DNA of 64,000 nt from Planctomycetales bacterium 10988 (GTDB lineage: Bacteria > Planctomycetota > Planctomycetia > Pirellulales > Pb10988). Shown here piece by piece: positions 44,701 to 53,024 of this stretch. The DNA lies in the NCBI GenBank assembly GCA_009664345.1, contig CP043547.1, positions 2,260,709 through 2,324,708 on the forward strand, in the 5' to 3' direction. The notes beneath the pieces are model-generated. The model saw nothing but the letters and a program-made list of their open reading frames with translations. It was not told the origin of the DNA and made no database searches. Made by a program: the position numbers and the translations under genes. How positions within the stretch are numbered: the stretch's first letter is position 1; each line of letters opens with the position of its first letter.

Positions 44701-47700
44701 AATAAATTCCAAGGCATTCTTGATCGAACCATCAAACTCCTCAGGAGAAACTTCAAAGATTTTGAGTAACTCTTTCGACCAAGAGATCGTATCTTTTTGA
44801 AGATCCCACTCCCAAGTTCCCATTTTTCCGGCAGAAAGTGCCAAGGAATTATGCTCGGCGAGCCGTTTCAGTTCGGCCTCTCGTTCCCGTTGTTCGGTAA
44901 TGTCCGTGTTCATCCCGATCCAGCCACGCAGGGAACCGTCGGGATTCAATAGCGGTACGCCTCGAGCCATCGTCCAGCGGTATTCTCCACTGACATGCAT
45001 CAAACGATATTCTGCCTGCATGGGGCTTTGATCACGAACGGCTTTTTGCCAGGTCTTGGACATCCAATCGCGATCATCAGGATGCAAGGCAGTCAACCAC
45101 CCCCACCCTTTCCATTGATTGACGGTTTGGCCGGTAAAGGCTCTCCAAGAGGGGGAATCCTCGACGACCTCCCCTTCACCATTTGTCGTCCATACAATTT
45201 GCGAAGCAGCCGCCACTAAGGCACTAAACCGTTCTTCGCGGTCGCGGATGAGTTCTTCCACCTGCTTCCGGTGAATGGCCTCTCCTAAAATATTGGCCGC
45301 GCTTGTGACAAAATGCACATCCTGTTCGGAGAACTTCACGCGCTTCTTCGTATGGACTCCCAAGACCCCATAAGGTCGTTCGGGGCCATGAATAATGGTA
45401 CTGATGCCGCTGACAACTCCGTATTCGGAGAGCAACTGAGGGCAGGAAAACCGCTTATCTGCTTGCAAGTCCTCAACGATAACCGGTTGCAACGTGCTAA
45501 GCGTATAGCCTCCTTGAGAATACGCCCCGGTAGGAACGGTAATGTTGCCGACGAGTCCCGCTTCCCAGCCGGTGCCGGCCCGCAGGAGCATTTCTTTGCC
45601 GGAAGGGAGCAATTCCAAAATCTTAATGAAATCGACATGCAAGACCGATTGAATCGTTTCCACGGTCTTATCGAGCAGGTCTTGCAGACTATGCCCCGTA
45701 ATCGCCTGATATCCAAGTTTCGCAAGGGCCTTTTGTTGTGCCTCGCGACGTTGCAATTGTTGCGTCAGGAGGGTCTGCGAGGTGACATCCGTAAAGGTCA
45801 GCACAACTCCGCGAATACGATTGTCTTCTGTTCGATAAGGCAAGACACGCCGAATGAAGGTCTGACCCTCGCTTGTTTGGATTTCTTGCTCACGTGGTTG
45901 TAGTTCACGAAGCACCTTCTCCGCATCACTCAATAGCTTCTCATCTTGAAAGTTGGGACTGATGTCCGTCAGCGGACGACCGATATCCGATTCAATCAGG
46001 CTGAACAGTTCTTGCGAGGAAGTCGTGAAGCGGCGAATCTTGAATTCGGTATCGAGAAACAGTGTCGGCAAGCTGGTGCTATTGAGCAGATTGTCGAGGT
46101 CATCCGTTGTATTTTGTAGCTCGGTGACCTTCATCTCAAGCTGATTGTTTAATGTCGTCAGTTCTTCGTTAAGTGATTGTAGTTCTTCCTTGGAAGTTTC
46201 CAGCTCTTCGTTTCCGGATTGCAATTCCTCATTGATGGAGATGGCCTCTTCGTTAGCGGCTTTTAATTCTTCATTTGCCGTTTCGAGGTCTTCGATCGTT
46301 GCATTGAGTTGCTCCCGAGTCGTCGCCAATTCGTGCTCAAGCTCTTCGATATATTCCTGATCCGTAACGGTCTTCTTGCGATTCTTCCTTCTTTGCGTTC
46401 TACGATCCGGAACGAGAACACTTTCGGTCGACGTTTGGGGATCGAAGCTAATAAGTAGGGCTTCCTCTTCGCTACTCCCTTCAAGCAGGCGGACTTGGAT
46501 TCGACACTCAATATAATCGCCATCGCGGCGGAAGCGTGTCATGGAGCTTTCCGGCTTTCCGGATTCTCTACAATTGCGGATGGCCACTCGCAGGGTACTT
46601 CGCAGCCCTTCGCGGACCAGTTCCATCAAGTCCGGCAACTCCGCGTTCAACTCTCCGATGGATAGCTGCAAGTAAGTATCGATATCGCCTTGCAAGAAAA
46701 GCACCCGATTGGAACCGTTCACAACGACAATTCCGCGGTTCATCTCTTTGAAGAGCTGCCGCTGAACGCGATGGGCTACTGTCGAAAGGATCGGTGCGGT
46801 CCGTTCCATGAAATCTTCATCCTTCCCGGCGGCAGGATCACTTGTGCCGTGCCGATCGGTGCTTTCCAAAAGCGGCCAAGCCTTCACGCCTGTTCTTTGA
46901 AAGATTCGCCAGCTTTTAGAAATCGGTTGGAAAAGACCGCGAGCTTTGCCGATGGATTCGGAGTTCCCCAGAAATAACACTCCCTCTTCATGAAGTGCAA
47001 ATTGAAAGACATTAAGCACGCGTTTTTGGGCGGAAGGCTCCAAGTAGATCAACAGATTTCGACAGCTAATCAAATGAAGCTTGGTAAAAGGGGGCTGAAA
47101 AAGGACATTATGTTCGGCAAAGACAACGGACCTACGCAGATCTTTGCTGACTCGATAGCCAAAATCCTCTTTCGTGAAAAACTGGCGTAAGCGTTCGGAA
47201 GAAACATCTCCCGAAATCGAAGTGGGATAAAACCCTCCCCTGGCAACATCCAAAGCATCGGTAGCAATGTCCGTGGCAAAGACTTGAAACCGAATCCGCT
47301 TATTCGCACGCTGGGCTTCTTCATGCAGCAAGATGGAAAGCGAATAGGCCTCTTCTCCGGTTGCACATCCTGCCGCCCAGACTCGGATCGGTTGACTACT
47401 CGACGATTGTTCAACCAACGGACGAATCACCTTATCTTGCAACAATTCCCAAGCTTCCGGATTCCGAAAGAATCGGGTTACCCCGATCAAGAGGTCACAC
47501 CGTAAGGATTTGACTTCTTCTTGATTATCACGCAGATAGTGCAAATAGTCGGAAAAGTTCTCTAATTGGTGCAAGCCCATCCGGCGACGAATCCGACGAA
47601 GTAAGGTATTGGACCGATAACTATGAAACTCTTGATTCGTTTGTTGTTTGAGATAGTCGAGAATGGCGATCAGTTCCTCACCGCGTGAAGGACTTTCCAA

Positions 47701-48381
47701 CTGCTGGGTAGGAACAAGGGTTCCATACTTGCGTTGATGGCGAACATAATCCACTAAATGAGCGGCCATTTTATCGGCTGATAGAACCCAATCCACTGGT
47801 ACCGAGGAAAGGGCCGATTGCGGCATCCCACTATGTTGCGCTTCCGAGGGCTGCTGAACTAGGCTCAATCCGCCCTGGTGTTTGATCTCTTTCAGACCGC
47901 TTGAACCATCATTCCCGGTCCCTGAAAGAATAATGCCGATGGCCAACTCGCGGGCATCGCGGGCAAGGGACTTGAAGAAATAATTGATCGCCATCCGAGA
48001 GCCACGCCCCTCGGTGGGATCGCTCAAGATTAAGTTCCCCTGCTTGATCGAAACATATTTCCCCGGCGGAATGACATAGATCCGATCCGGCTCGAGGGGC
48101 AGATTCTCGGTGATTTGCTGGACATTCAGGGAAGTCTTCCGACTGAGAATCTCCGTCAAAGCACTATCATGGGTAGGATCAAGGTGCTGGATAATGACGA
48201 AGCAAATCCCAGACTGGCTGGGCATCACTTCGAAAAGCTGAATCAAAGCATCCAATCCCCCGGCAGAGGCCCCGATACCTGCAATAAACGGTTTCTCAGT
48301 GGGGATGAACTCAGGCGAAGAGAGAGAAGAGGTTTGCTCGGGCGACCTTTCTTGGCCGAATTGCCGGTTGTCGTCTGTCAT
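41716..48381 (-). CDS. Giant hybrid sensor: CheB-CheR-PAS/GAF histidine kinase with two receiver domains
   Basis: 2221 residues with no TM helix, so cytoplasmic. Order: CheB methylesterase (about 30-215; S39 in GIGASAGG, H66 in IIQHLDP, and GTGNDGSSG); CheR methyltransferase (about 235-500; GVTRFFRNPEAW, AAGCATGEEAYS, CRNLLIYLEP); a PAS-like segment; a long Glu/Asn/Leu coiled coil (NEELQSGNEELETSKEELQS); a PAS; a GAF; about five further PAS domains with HPEDR-type ends. The histidine kinase has H1714 in NMSHEIRTPM, an N-box (NLVGNAIKFT) and G-boxes. The receivers are at D2013 and D2154. CheB/CheR-PAS fusions form a known family, but this one also carries many input and two output receivers. 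It probably feeds a phosphorelay; the DHp-only gene upstream is a candidate partner. Confidence 0.93.
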   Translation of the reverse strand: MTDDNRQFGQERSPEQTSSLSSPEFIPTEKPFIAGIGASAGGLDALIQLFEVMPSQSGICFVIIQHLDPTHDSALTEILSRKTSLNVQQITENLPLEPDRIYVIPPGKYVSIKQGNLILSDPTEGRGSRMAINYFFKSLARDARELAIGIILSGTGNDGSSGLKEIKHQGGLSLVQQPSEAQHSGMPQSALSSVPVDWVLSADKMAAHLVDYVRHQRKYGTLVPTQQLESPSRGEELIAILDYLKQQTNQEFHSYRSNTLLRRIRRRMGLHQLENFSDYLHYLRDNQEEVKSLRCDLLIGVTRFFRNPEAWELLQDKVIRPLVEQSSSSQPIRVWAAGCATGEEAYSLSILLHEEAQRANKRIRFQVFATDIATDALDVARGGFYPTSISGDVSSERLRQFFTKEDFGYRVSKDLRRSVVFAEHNVLFQPPFTKLHLISCRNLLIYLEPSAQKRVLNVFQFALHEEGVLFLGNSESIGKARGLFQPISKSWRIFQRTGVKAWPLLESTDRHGTSDPAAGKDEDFMERTAPILSTVAHRVQRQLFKEMNRGIVVVNGSNRVLFLQGDIDTYLQLSIGELNAELPDLMELVREGLRSTLRVAIRNCRESGKPESSMTRFRRDGDYIECRIQVRLLEGSSEEEALLISFDPQTSTESVLVPDRRTQRRKNRKKTVTDQEYIEELEHELATTREQLNATIEDLETANEELKAANEEAISINEELQSGNEELETSKEELQSLNEELTTLNNQLEMKVTELQNTTDDLDNLLNSTSLPTLFLDTEFKIRRFTTSSQELFSLIESDIGRPLTDISPNFQDEKLLSDAEKVLRELQPREQEIQTSEGQTFIRRVLPYRTEDNRIRGVVLTFTDVTSQTLLTQQLQRREAQQKALAKLGYQAITGHSLQDLLDKTVETIQSVLHVDFIKILELLPSGKEMLLRAGTGWEAGLVGNITVPTGAYSQGGYTLSTLQPVIVEDLQADKRFSCPQLLSEYGVVSGISTIIHGPERPYGVLGVHTKKRVKFSEQDVHFVTSAANILGEAIHRKQVEELIRDREERFSALVAAASQIVWTTNGEGEVVEDSPSWRAFTGQTVNQWKGWGWLTALHPDDRDWMSKTWQKAVRDQSPMQAEYRLMHVSGEYRWTMARGVPLLNPDGSLRGWIGMNTDITEQREREAELKRLAEHNSLALSAGKMGTWEWDLQKDTISWSKELLKIFEVSPEEFDGSIKNALEFIHPEDRESVRQRLQSVITSSETSYQNNFRLLHPDGRVHWMQGHGIIERDPTGRALMVTGITVDITDRKKYEKGLIDREAHLRRVIDNMLNFVAILEPDGTLLEVNQTAIDVAGMKREEALGKKFWDCYWWNFSDESVLRMKDAVQRASQGEIIRYDVEARVLNEQRITADFMLKPVTDETGKITYLIPSGVDISDRIKNERAVRLSEERLRIAAEATGFGSYFLDLETREISWSDEMKKILGRDDPQEHFINPSSLPDFIHPEDRSLVEQHTREALAPDGKGIHSYDHRVIRPDGEVRWISVKGKTIYQERYGHQIPIRIVGTISDITERKKVEDHLRESEQRYRLALSAAQLGTWHLQRDSRITERDPRLNQILGYLDEYTQATLESYFSLIHPEDQQVIREIIEEAIKQQKPYSLEYRINRQDGFTRWIRETARPLGESEQQIGDWIGAVSDITDQKQFEESLLLARKMAEQANQTRGEFLANMSHEIRTPMTAILGYADILSNHLESSENLQYVEIIRRNGRFLLEIINDILDLSKIDAGKLHIECSSVPPDRIVEEVVSLMEVRAAEKGITIEIQYRGQLPRTIQTDPKRLRQILLNLVGNAIKFTNEGTITIGVEIKPEKEEILFEIIDTGIGIEEEQIESLFEPFTQADSSASRTFGGTGLGLPISRRLAQMLGGTIHVSSNVNVGSTFAVTVATGSLDGIEWIEPSEYEKSFREKRAYPEQQIQGKILIVDDRREVRHLAQHFLQEAGAEVVTVRDGQEVLKINETFGEIDTLFDLILIDMQMPILDGYQTVARLRELGSKLPIIAMTAHAMHSDRDKCLKAGCNDYTTKPLDPQELIQMISKYLKDAEPESEPVAEVPSFQLEKEADSGYRILLVEDNLSVCHVQSMLLEMKGHQVEVAFDGETAITKASEFLPDVILLDLGLPDISGYEVIRRLKEAEQFQKTLFIALSGRGGDEDFERTQAAGFDRHLVKPADIEIIDQSIRGIE

Positions 48382-48583
48382 CGGTTTCGTGGTTCCAGCT
48401 CAGAATAGCTCTGACGGCGAAGGAGGATACTTATTGAAAATTGCTCATCCCTCAAAAATCAACTTGAAGGGCTCTTTACTATTGAGGGAAGCCCAACAAT
48501 TGAATCAACTGGGAGTTTTCATGGCTCGGACAACACCGATTGATTTGAAGGAAAAACTCTTGCGTTTGGGTATCTTCACGTTG

Positions 48584-48630
48584 GTGGTCAATTTTCAGGT
48601 AGTTGGTTGGCTGAGAAAGATTTTGACCAC
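48584..48630 (+). repeat. Palindromic intergenic repeat, family 1, shortened copy
   Basis: GTGGTCAATTTTCAGGT at the left and GATTTTGACCACCGGCTTTT at the right (running to 48638) match the ends of copies at 56951 and 25260. The central hairpin is replaced by AGTTGGTTGGCTGAG. Confidence 0.6.
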
Positions 48631-48643
48631 CGGCTTTTCGTCA

Positions 48644-48675
48644 TACTCAAATCAGTTTTGTCAGAGCTGCTAAGG
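48644..48675 (-). repeat. Partial copy of family 2 repeat
   Basis: On the minus strand this reads CTTAGCAGCTCTGACAAAAC, then TGATTTGAG. It closely matches the left end of the 17061 copy and the partial copy at 462-491. Confidence 0.5.
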
Positions 48676-48818
48676 TTTCCAAGGAGAGTATATGTGAAAA
48701 TCTCCTAGCGACAATGAAGGAAGTGATTCCCCTTGCAAAGAACCGCGAGAATTCTCTCGAACAACCCTTCGCAAATTCAGACCTGATCGAACTCAAGCTC
48801 AGTGGCGAACTCCTGAGA

Positions 48819-49079
48819 TCAGGGCGAAGGAGGAGAAGATTGCTCATCGATTTTCTCCTGAATCGCTTGGACCAATTCAGGCAGAAGCTCCTTCATTCGA
48901 TCTTCCTCTCGACCGAGCATCTCTACGATCTTCAGCAGCTTTTGATCATGCTGTAAAAGTTGCTTCAAGAGAAAAATGCCTGATTGAATCGCATGGAGGC
49001 TATTCCTCAATTCATGCATGATCAGGCGATCTCGGGAAAGCGTTTCCTGCGAAGTGGGAATGGGGTGAGGCTGGTTCAT
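48819..49079 (-). CDS. Stand-alone histidine-kinase dimerisation (DHp) domain protein
   Basis: 86 residues from the ATG at 49079, with a GAGAG run upstream. A TTG 36 codons earlier is in frame. The sequence RDRLIMHELRNSLHAIQSGI is an H-box of the HisKA type (the phospho-accepting His is in HELRN). It is followed by a second helix (LGREEDRMKELLPELVQAI), as in a DHp hairpin. No ATPase domain follows; the protein ends in a Ser/Pro tail. It could be a phosphotransfer protein like Spo0B/ChpT-type DHp folds or the remnant of a kinase. It lies upstream of the giant hybrid kinase on the same strand, suggesting a relay partner. Confidence 0.75.
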   Translation of the reverse strand: MNQPHPIPTSQETLSRDRLIMHELRNSLHAIQSGIFLLKQLLQHDQKLLKIVEMLGREEDRMKELLPELVQAIQEKIDEQSSPPSP

Positions 49080-49285
49080 AGCATTCTCTCGTCGCTCGGA
49101 CACTCTCGACTCCTCAGCGATCTGTGTCAAAAAATCGCTGTAGTTCAGTGGGGCTAGTTCGGGGATGCGTGATCTTGGTATTCCCAAGAGGCATTCACCG
49201 TTATTTTACCAATCGCACAGAAATAGTGGGAATAAATCGAATGATTTTGTAAACTTATTTGCACAAGTTTTAACGGGGTTGTAGT

Positions 49286-50494
49286 CTACTCTTTTCCGAC
49301 TCCATCCAAAGCCTGACGAAGGTCTTCGATTAAGTCTTCCGTATCTTCGATTCCACACGAAAGCCGGATCATATTGTCGGCAATTCCGAAGGCTTGACGG
49401 TCCTCCGGCGGGCATTTGTAATAACTCATCACCAGCGGTTGTTCGATCAGCGATTCCACCCCTCCTAAACTTGGTCCAATTCGCGGAATCCCGGCGGCAT
49501 CGACCACTTGAGCGGTGGTTTTCCAATCGGCATCCTTCACACAAAAGGTAATCAATCCGCCAAAACCGGTCATGGTTTTCTTGGCCAACTCATAATAAGG
49601 ATGCGAAGGAAGCCCTGGATAGTAAACTTTTTCAATCCGAGGATGATTCGCAAGAAATTCCGCTACACGCTGACCATTTTGATTCTGTTGCCGCATCCGC
49701 AAAGAAAGTGTCTTGAGGCCACGTTGCAACAAGAAACAAGTATGCGGAGAAGCGATGCACCCCATGATCCCTCGCAAGGCCCGCACGTCAGCGAGTTGTG
49801 CCTCACTTCCGACCAAGGCCCCTGCCAAAAGATCGTTATGACCGCCGAGATATTTCGTGGCCGAATGAATGACATAATCGACCCCTGCCGGAATCGCCAA
49901 CAAGTTAATCGGAGTCGCGAGTGTCGCATCAATGACCGTTTCGATGTTGTGCTTACGACCGATGCCTACGAACTGTTCCAAGTCAACAATACTTAAATGC
50001 GGATTCGTCGGAGATTCACTCACCAACAGCCGCGTCTTCGGCGTAATCGCCTCAGCCAAGGCTTGATAGTCTCCCATTTTGATTTCCAACGTTTTCACCC
50101 CGAAACGGGAAAGATGCTTGCGGCAAAATTCCCGGCTCCGATGGTAACATTCATCGAAAAAGATCACTTCATCGCCCGCGGACAGTTTGGCCATCATCAA
50201 AGTCGTAATGGCCGACATTCCGGTGGAAAACAGTAGCCCTGCTTCCGCCTGTTCCAAAGCAGCCAACTTCCGTTCGACGATCCGCTCGCCTGGGTTCCCG
50301 TAGCGGCCATACTCTTCCCGAGGCTGATCTTCCTCGATGAAATCGATTACCGATTGGGTGCTTTCAAAGGTATACGTTGCCGAACAAACAATCGGGTCGA
50401 TCAGGCTATCGCCTAATTTTTGCCGTAATTCTCCGGCATGAACCGCTTGCGTCGAGGTTCCTCGTTTCGGATGGTGCTGGTCTGGCTGAGCCAT
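49286..50494 (-). CDS. Cystathionine gamma-synthase/lyase-like PLP enzyme, second copy
   Basis: 402 residues from the ATG at 50494, which has GGGAG at normal distance. An ATG four codons upstream has none. Family motifs: GTSTQAVHAGELRQ, YGRYGNPGERIVE, ESPTNPHLSIVD and the PLP lysine K214 in HSATKYLGGHND. The conserved Asp-Asn-Thr before the active site reads IDATLATP instead of VDNTFATP as in the other copy, a variation next to the PLP pyridine contact. Possible roles are cystathionine synthase, lyase or acyl-homoserine sulfhydrylase. With the 40435-41619 enzyme it could supply the two transsulfuration steps. Confidence 0.9.
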   Translation of the reverse strand: MAQPDQHHPKRGTSTQAVHAGELRQKLGDSLIDPIVCSATYTFESTQSVIDFIEEDQPREEYGRYGNPGERIVERKLAALEQAEAGLLFSTGMSAITTLMMAKLSAGDEVIFFDECYHRSREFCRKHLSRFGVKTLEIKMGDYQALAEAITPKTRLLVSESPTNPHLSIVDLEQFVGIGRKHNIETVIDATLATPINLLAIPAGVDYVIHSATKYLGGHNDLLAGALVGSEAQLADVRALRGIMGCIASPHTCFLLQRGLKTLSLRMRQQNQNGQRVAEFLANHPRIEKVYYPGLPSHPYYELAKKTMTGFGGLITFCVKDADWKTTAQVVDAAGIPRIGPSLGGVESLIEQPLVMSYYKCPPEDRQAFGIADNMIRLSCGIEDTEDLIEDLRQALDGVGKE

Positions 50495-50825
50495 CAAATC
50501 TCCCATGGATCACTTAAAGGGTCGCGCGAAGTTAACCCGTTTTTTCTCTTTTTCCGGCCTGGAATCATTTCGTCGGGTGGAAAACTCCGACGGCATCAAA
50601 TAGGTTAGTTTACTTTCCAAAAATGACTATTATACTCGGAAACCAGACTTGGGTCTTGGGTGAGCCGGTCCGATTCTCTGTGAATCTTCTCCGAATCTTC
50701 GGCATTCCCCCCTGATTTTGTCCCTTTGGCCCGCTCAGTCCAACCCTCGCGACCACTCGGAGACGCCCGAGTTCGCTTTACCCAGCTCCTTCCCCCTTAG
50801 CGAATGAACTTTGGAGACGACCTTC
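50495..50825. other. Intergenic region between divergent genes
   Basis: 331 bases between the second transsulfuration gene and the MFS gene. A weak GGGT/ACCC hairpin followed by TTTTTT occurs near 50520-50545. No repeat of the listed families and no gene seen. Confidence 0.4.
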
Positions 50826-52436
50826 ATGGAGAACAAAAGTAACGATATACGCCTTTTTTGGGCCTGCTTTATTAGTTTGATTGCGACTGCCTTCGGTTTC
50901 TTCGTACGGGGAACGCTGCTACAAGCTTGGGGGGAACAGTTCGATTTGAATCAAGTTCAACTCGGGCAAATCAACGGCGTCGGTCTTTGGCCTTTTGCGA
51001 TCAGCATCATTCTTTTCAGTCTGGTGATTGACAAAGTTGGCTATGGTCGGGCGATGTGTTTTGCCTTTGTCGCACATATCTCTTATGCGATCATTGTGAT
51101 CTGTGCCCCCTTGATGCTGGCCGATCCCGAAACGGCTTCCGCCGCCGAAATCGCTCAAGGAAAGGAGATGGGTTACTGGATGCTTTACATCGGCAATCTT
51201 GTCTTCGCACTTGGCAACGGAACGGTGGAAGCAGCCATCAACCCGGTGGTTGCCACGATGTTCTCGAAGGAAAAAACGAAATGGCTCAACATTCTCCATG
51301 CAGGTTGGCCCGGTGGTTTAGTCCTCGCGGGGCTGTTGATCATTGCCATCAATACACTGAACCTGGAATGGGTGACTTGGGAGTATAAGGTCGGTTTGAT
51401 TTTCCTGCCGGCCTTGATTTATGGCGTTATGATGCTGGGCTGCAAGTTTCCCGTCAACGAACGGGTGGCGGCTGGAAGTTCTTATTATGAAATGTTGAAA
51501 GAATTCGGCGGGGCCGGCGCATTGATTGTCGTCTCGCTAATTACCAGAGAACTTGGCGGGGTCTTTGGCCTGCATGTCTACGGACAGATTGCCGTCATTG
51601 TGGTCTTGGTCGGGGCCTTTGCCGCTTATGTACAATCGTTTGGCCGCCCGATGTTTATCTTCCTCCTTTTGATTATGCTCCCCTTGGCGACGACCGAGTT
51701 GGGAACCGATGGTTGGATTACCAGTTTGATGGAACCCCAGATGGCAGCCTTCAATTTGGCACCTGAGTGGGTGTTGATTTACACCTCGTTCATCATGATG
51801 ATCTTGCGGTTCTTTGCCGGATCGATTGTCCATCGCATCAGCCCGATCGGTCTGTTAATGGTGAGTTCGATTATCGCCGCGGTCGGTCTCTCATTCCTGT
51901 CGGTCTCGTCCGGCTTGATGATTCTCTTGGCGGCAACAGTTTATGGTTTTGGAAAGACCTTCTTCTGGCCGACCATGCTGGGAGTCGTTGCCGAGCAGTT
52001 TCCCAAAGGGGGCGCTTTGACGCTCAATGCCGCCGGTGGAGTCGGGATGCTCGGAGTCGGAGTCTTGGGGATGCCGTTCATTGGTCTCTTGCAAGAAACG
52101 ACCGTGACCTCGGAACTCAAAGCAGAAAAGCCCGCGATTTATGAACAAGTCGTCATGGAAGATAGTGGCGTCTTTGGGGCTTACGAGGCCGTCGATCCCG
52201 ACAAAGTTCAAGACTTGAATGAAGAAGACCGCGAAACCGTCGTCACTATTGAAGAGGCCGCCAAGAAAGGGGCCCTCTTCTATATGGCCGGTTTCCCCTG
52301 CTTGATGCTCCTTTGTTACTTCATCCTCTTTGTCTACTTCCAAACCAAAGGGGGTTACAAAGCGAAAGTCCTCGTTGGTCACGGCGCGGATGATGAGAAA
52401 TTCACCGGAGGAGTCGAAGGCCCCGCCGACGCCTAG
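50826..52436 (+). CDS. Major facilitator superfamily transporter
   Basis: 536 residues from the ATG at 50826, with GGAG about 9 bases upstream. An in-frame TTG at 50811 adds five residues. About 12-14 hydrophobic helices. Typical MFS features are GQINGVGLWPFAISIILFSL, then VIDKVGYGRAMCFAF after helix 2, and the equivalent SIVHRISPIGLLMVSS in the second half. A charged loop of about 55 residues (TVTSELKAEKPAIYEQVVME onward) sits before the last helix. Substrate unknown; similar planctomycete MFS proteins are often near sugar genes, but here there are none adjacent. A terminator-like hairpin follows. Confidence 0.88.
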   Translation: MENKSNDIRLFWACFISLIATAFGFFVRGTLLQAWGEQFDLNQVQLGQINGVGLWPFAISIILFSLVIDKVGYGRAMCFAFVAHISYAIIVICAPLMLADPETASAAEIAQGKEMGYWMLYIGNLVFALGNGTVEAAINPVVATMFSKEKTKWLNILHAGWPGGLVLAGLLIIAINTLNLEWVTWEYKVGLIFLPALIYGVMMLGCKFPVNERVAAGSSYYEMLKEFGGAGALIVVSLITRELGGVFGLHVYGQIAVIVVLVGAFAAYVQSFGRPMFIFLLLIMLPLATTELGTDGWITSLMEPQMAAFNLAPEWVLIYTSFIMMILRFFAGSIVHRISPIGLLMVSSIIAAVGLSFLSVSSGLMILLAATVYGFGKTFFWPTMLGVVAEQFPKGGALTLNAAGGVGMLGVGVLGMPFIGLLQETTVTSELKAEKPAIYEQVVMEDSGVFGAYEAVDPDKVQDLNEEDRETVVTIEEAAKKGALFYMAGFPCLMLLCYFILFVYFQTKGGYKAKVLVGHGADDEKFTGGVEGPADA

Positions 52437-52471
52437 CGGGGGGGTGACGGCATAGCAGAGAGTGTTTACAC

Positions 52472-52514
52472 CGGCCGAGGAGGGAATTGCAAAGGTTCCT
52501 TTCTCGGCCGTTTG
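52472..52514 (+). terminator. Rho-independent terminator of the MFS gene
   Basis: CGGCCGAGGAGGGAA (52472-52486) pairs with TTCCTTTCTCGGCCG (52496-52510), two pairs being G-U, followed by TTTGT. It is 35 bases after the MFS stop. Confidence 0.75.
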
Positions 52515-52518
52515 TGTA

Positions 52519-52547
52519 GGGGCTAGGGAGTAGGGAAGAGGGAGTAG
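52519..52547 (+). repeat. G-rich heptamer tract, left arm of element 5
   Basis: GGGGCTA, GGGAGTA, GGGAAGA, GGGAGTA in strict 7-base register. The opposite arm at 53025-53222 carries GGGAATA units on the other strand. The four-helix-bundle gene lies between them, with its stop 3 bases from this arm. Confidence 0.75.
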
Positions 52548-52549
52548 AT

Positions 52550-52921
52550 TTAGGATGGAATACGTTTCTCCAATGACCGCCTTAAAGAAGTCAACATTCT
52601 TCCAAGCTCTTGGATAAGAGGTACAAACTGCTCAAAGTCTGAGGTGGTAAGTAATTCAACCTTTCGACAGAGAATTAAGTGCGTTTCCAGTTCAGCAAGA
52701 GAGCCCCGAGCGATACTCAGATGGTAAAGATACTCTTTGGTGTGTTTGCGAGCATTGCCTTCAGCGATGTTAGCGGGAACAGAAGCGGCTGATCTTCTAA
52801 TTTGACTTGTCATTCCAAAGCGTTCATCCATAGGAAACTTCTTTGTTATTCGATAACAAAGCACCGCCAACTCCATTCCCTTCTGCCACACCAACAAATC
52901 ACGAAAGGTTTGCGTTCCCAT
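52550..52921 (-). CDS. Four-helix-bundle protein (S23/IVP family)
   Basis: 123 residues. FRDLLVWQKGMELAVLCYRI, the SQIRRSAASVPANIAEGNAR signature, and EYLYHLSIARGSLAELETHL are diagnostic of the four-helix-bundle family first seen in 23S rRNA intervening sequences and related to Avd of diversity-generating retroelements. Such proteins are basic, form pentameric barrels and are thought to bind nucleic acid. Here no rRNA, reverse transcriptase or variable repeat is nearby. Instead the gene sits between inverted heptamer tracts (52519-52547 and 53025-53222). It is on the same strand as tilS and divided from it by the array. ATG at 52921 directly before MGTQTFRDL. Confidence 0.92.
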   Translation of the reverse strand: MGTQTFRDLLVWQKGMELAVLCYRITKKFPMDERFGMTSQIRRSAASVPANIAEGNARKHTKEYLYHLSIARGSLAELETHLILCRKVELLTTSDFEQFVPLIQELGRMLTSLRRSLEKRIPS

Positions 52922-53024
52922 ACCCTGCTCTGCTTTAGAAGAAAAATTGAAATTACATCCTCCTCAAAATATAAAAACCATTCTATCAACCTCAAACATC
53001 TTCCCATTTTTTTCTCTAAATAAA

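Larger units (their letters stand above)
48382..48818. other. Intergenic region with repeats of families 1 and 2
   Basis: 437 bases between the hybrid kinase and the DHp gene. Bases 48584-48630 are a family 1 copy and 48644-48675 a reverse partial family 2 copy, directly adjacent. No protein gene seen. Confidence 0.5.

Noticed and set aside
52550-52921. Part of a diversity-generating retroelement (Avd)
   Set aside because: The four-helix protein fits the fold, but no reverse transcriptase, template repeat or variable repeat could be found in the window.
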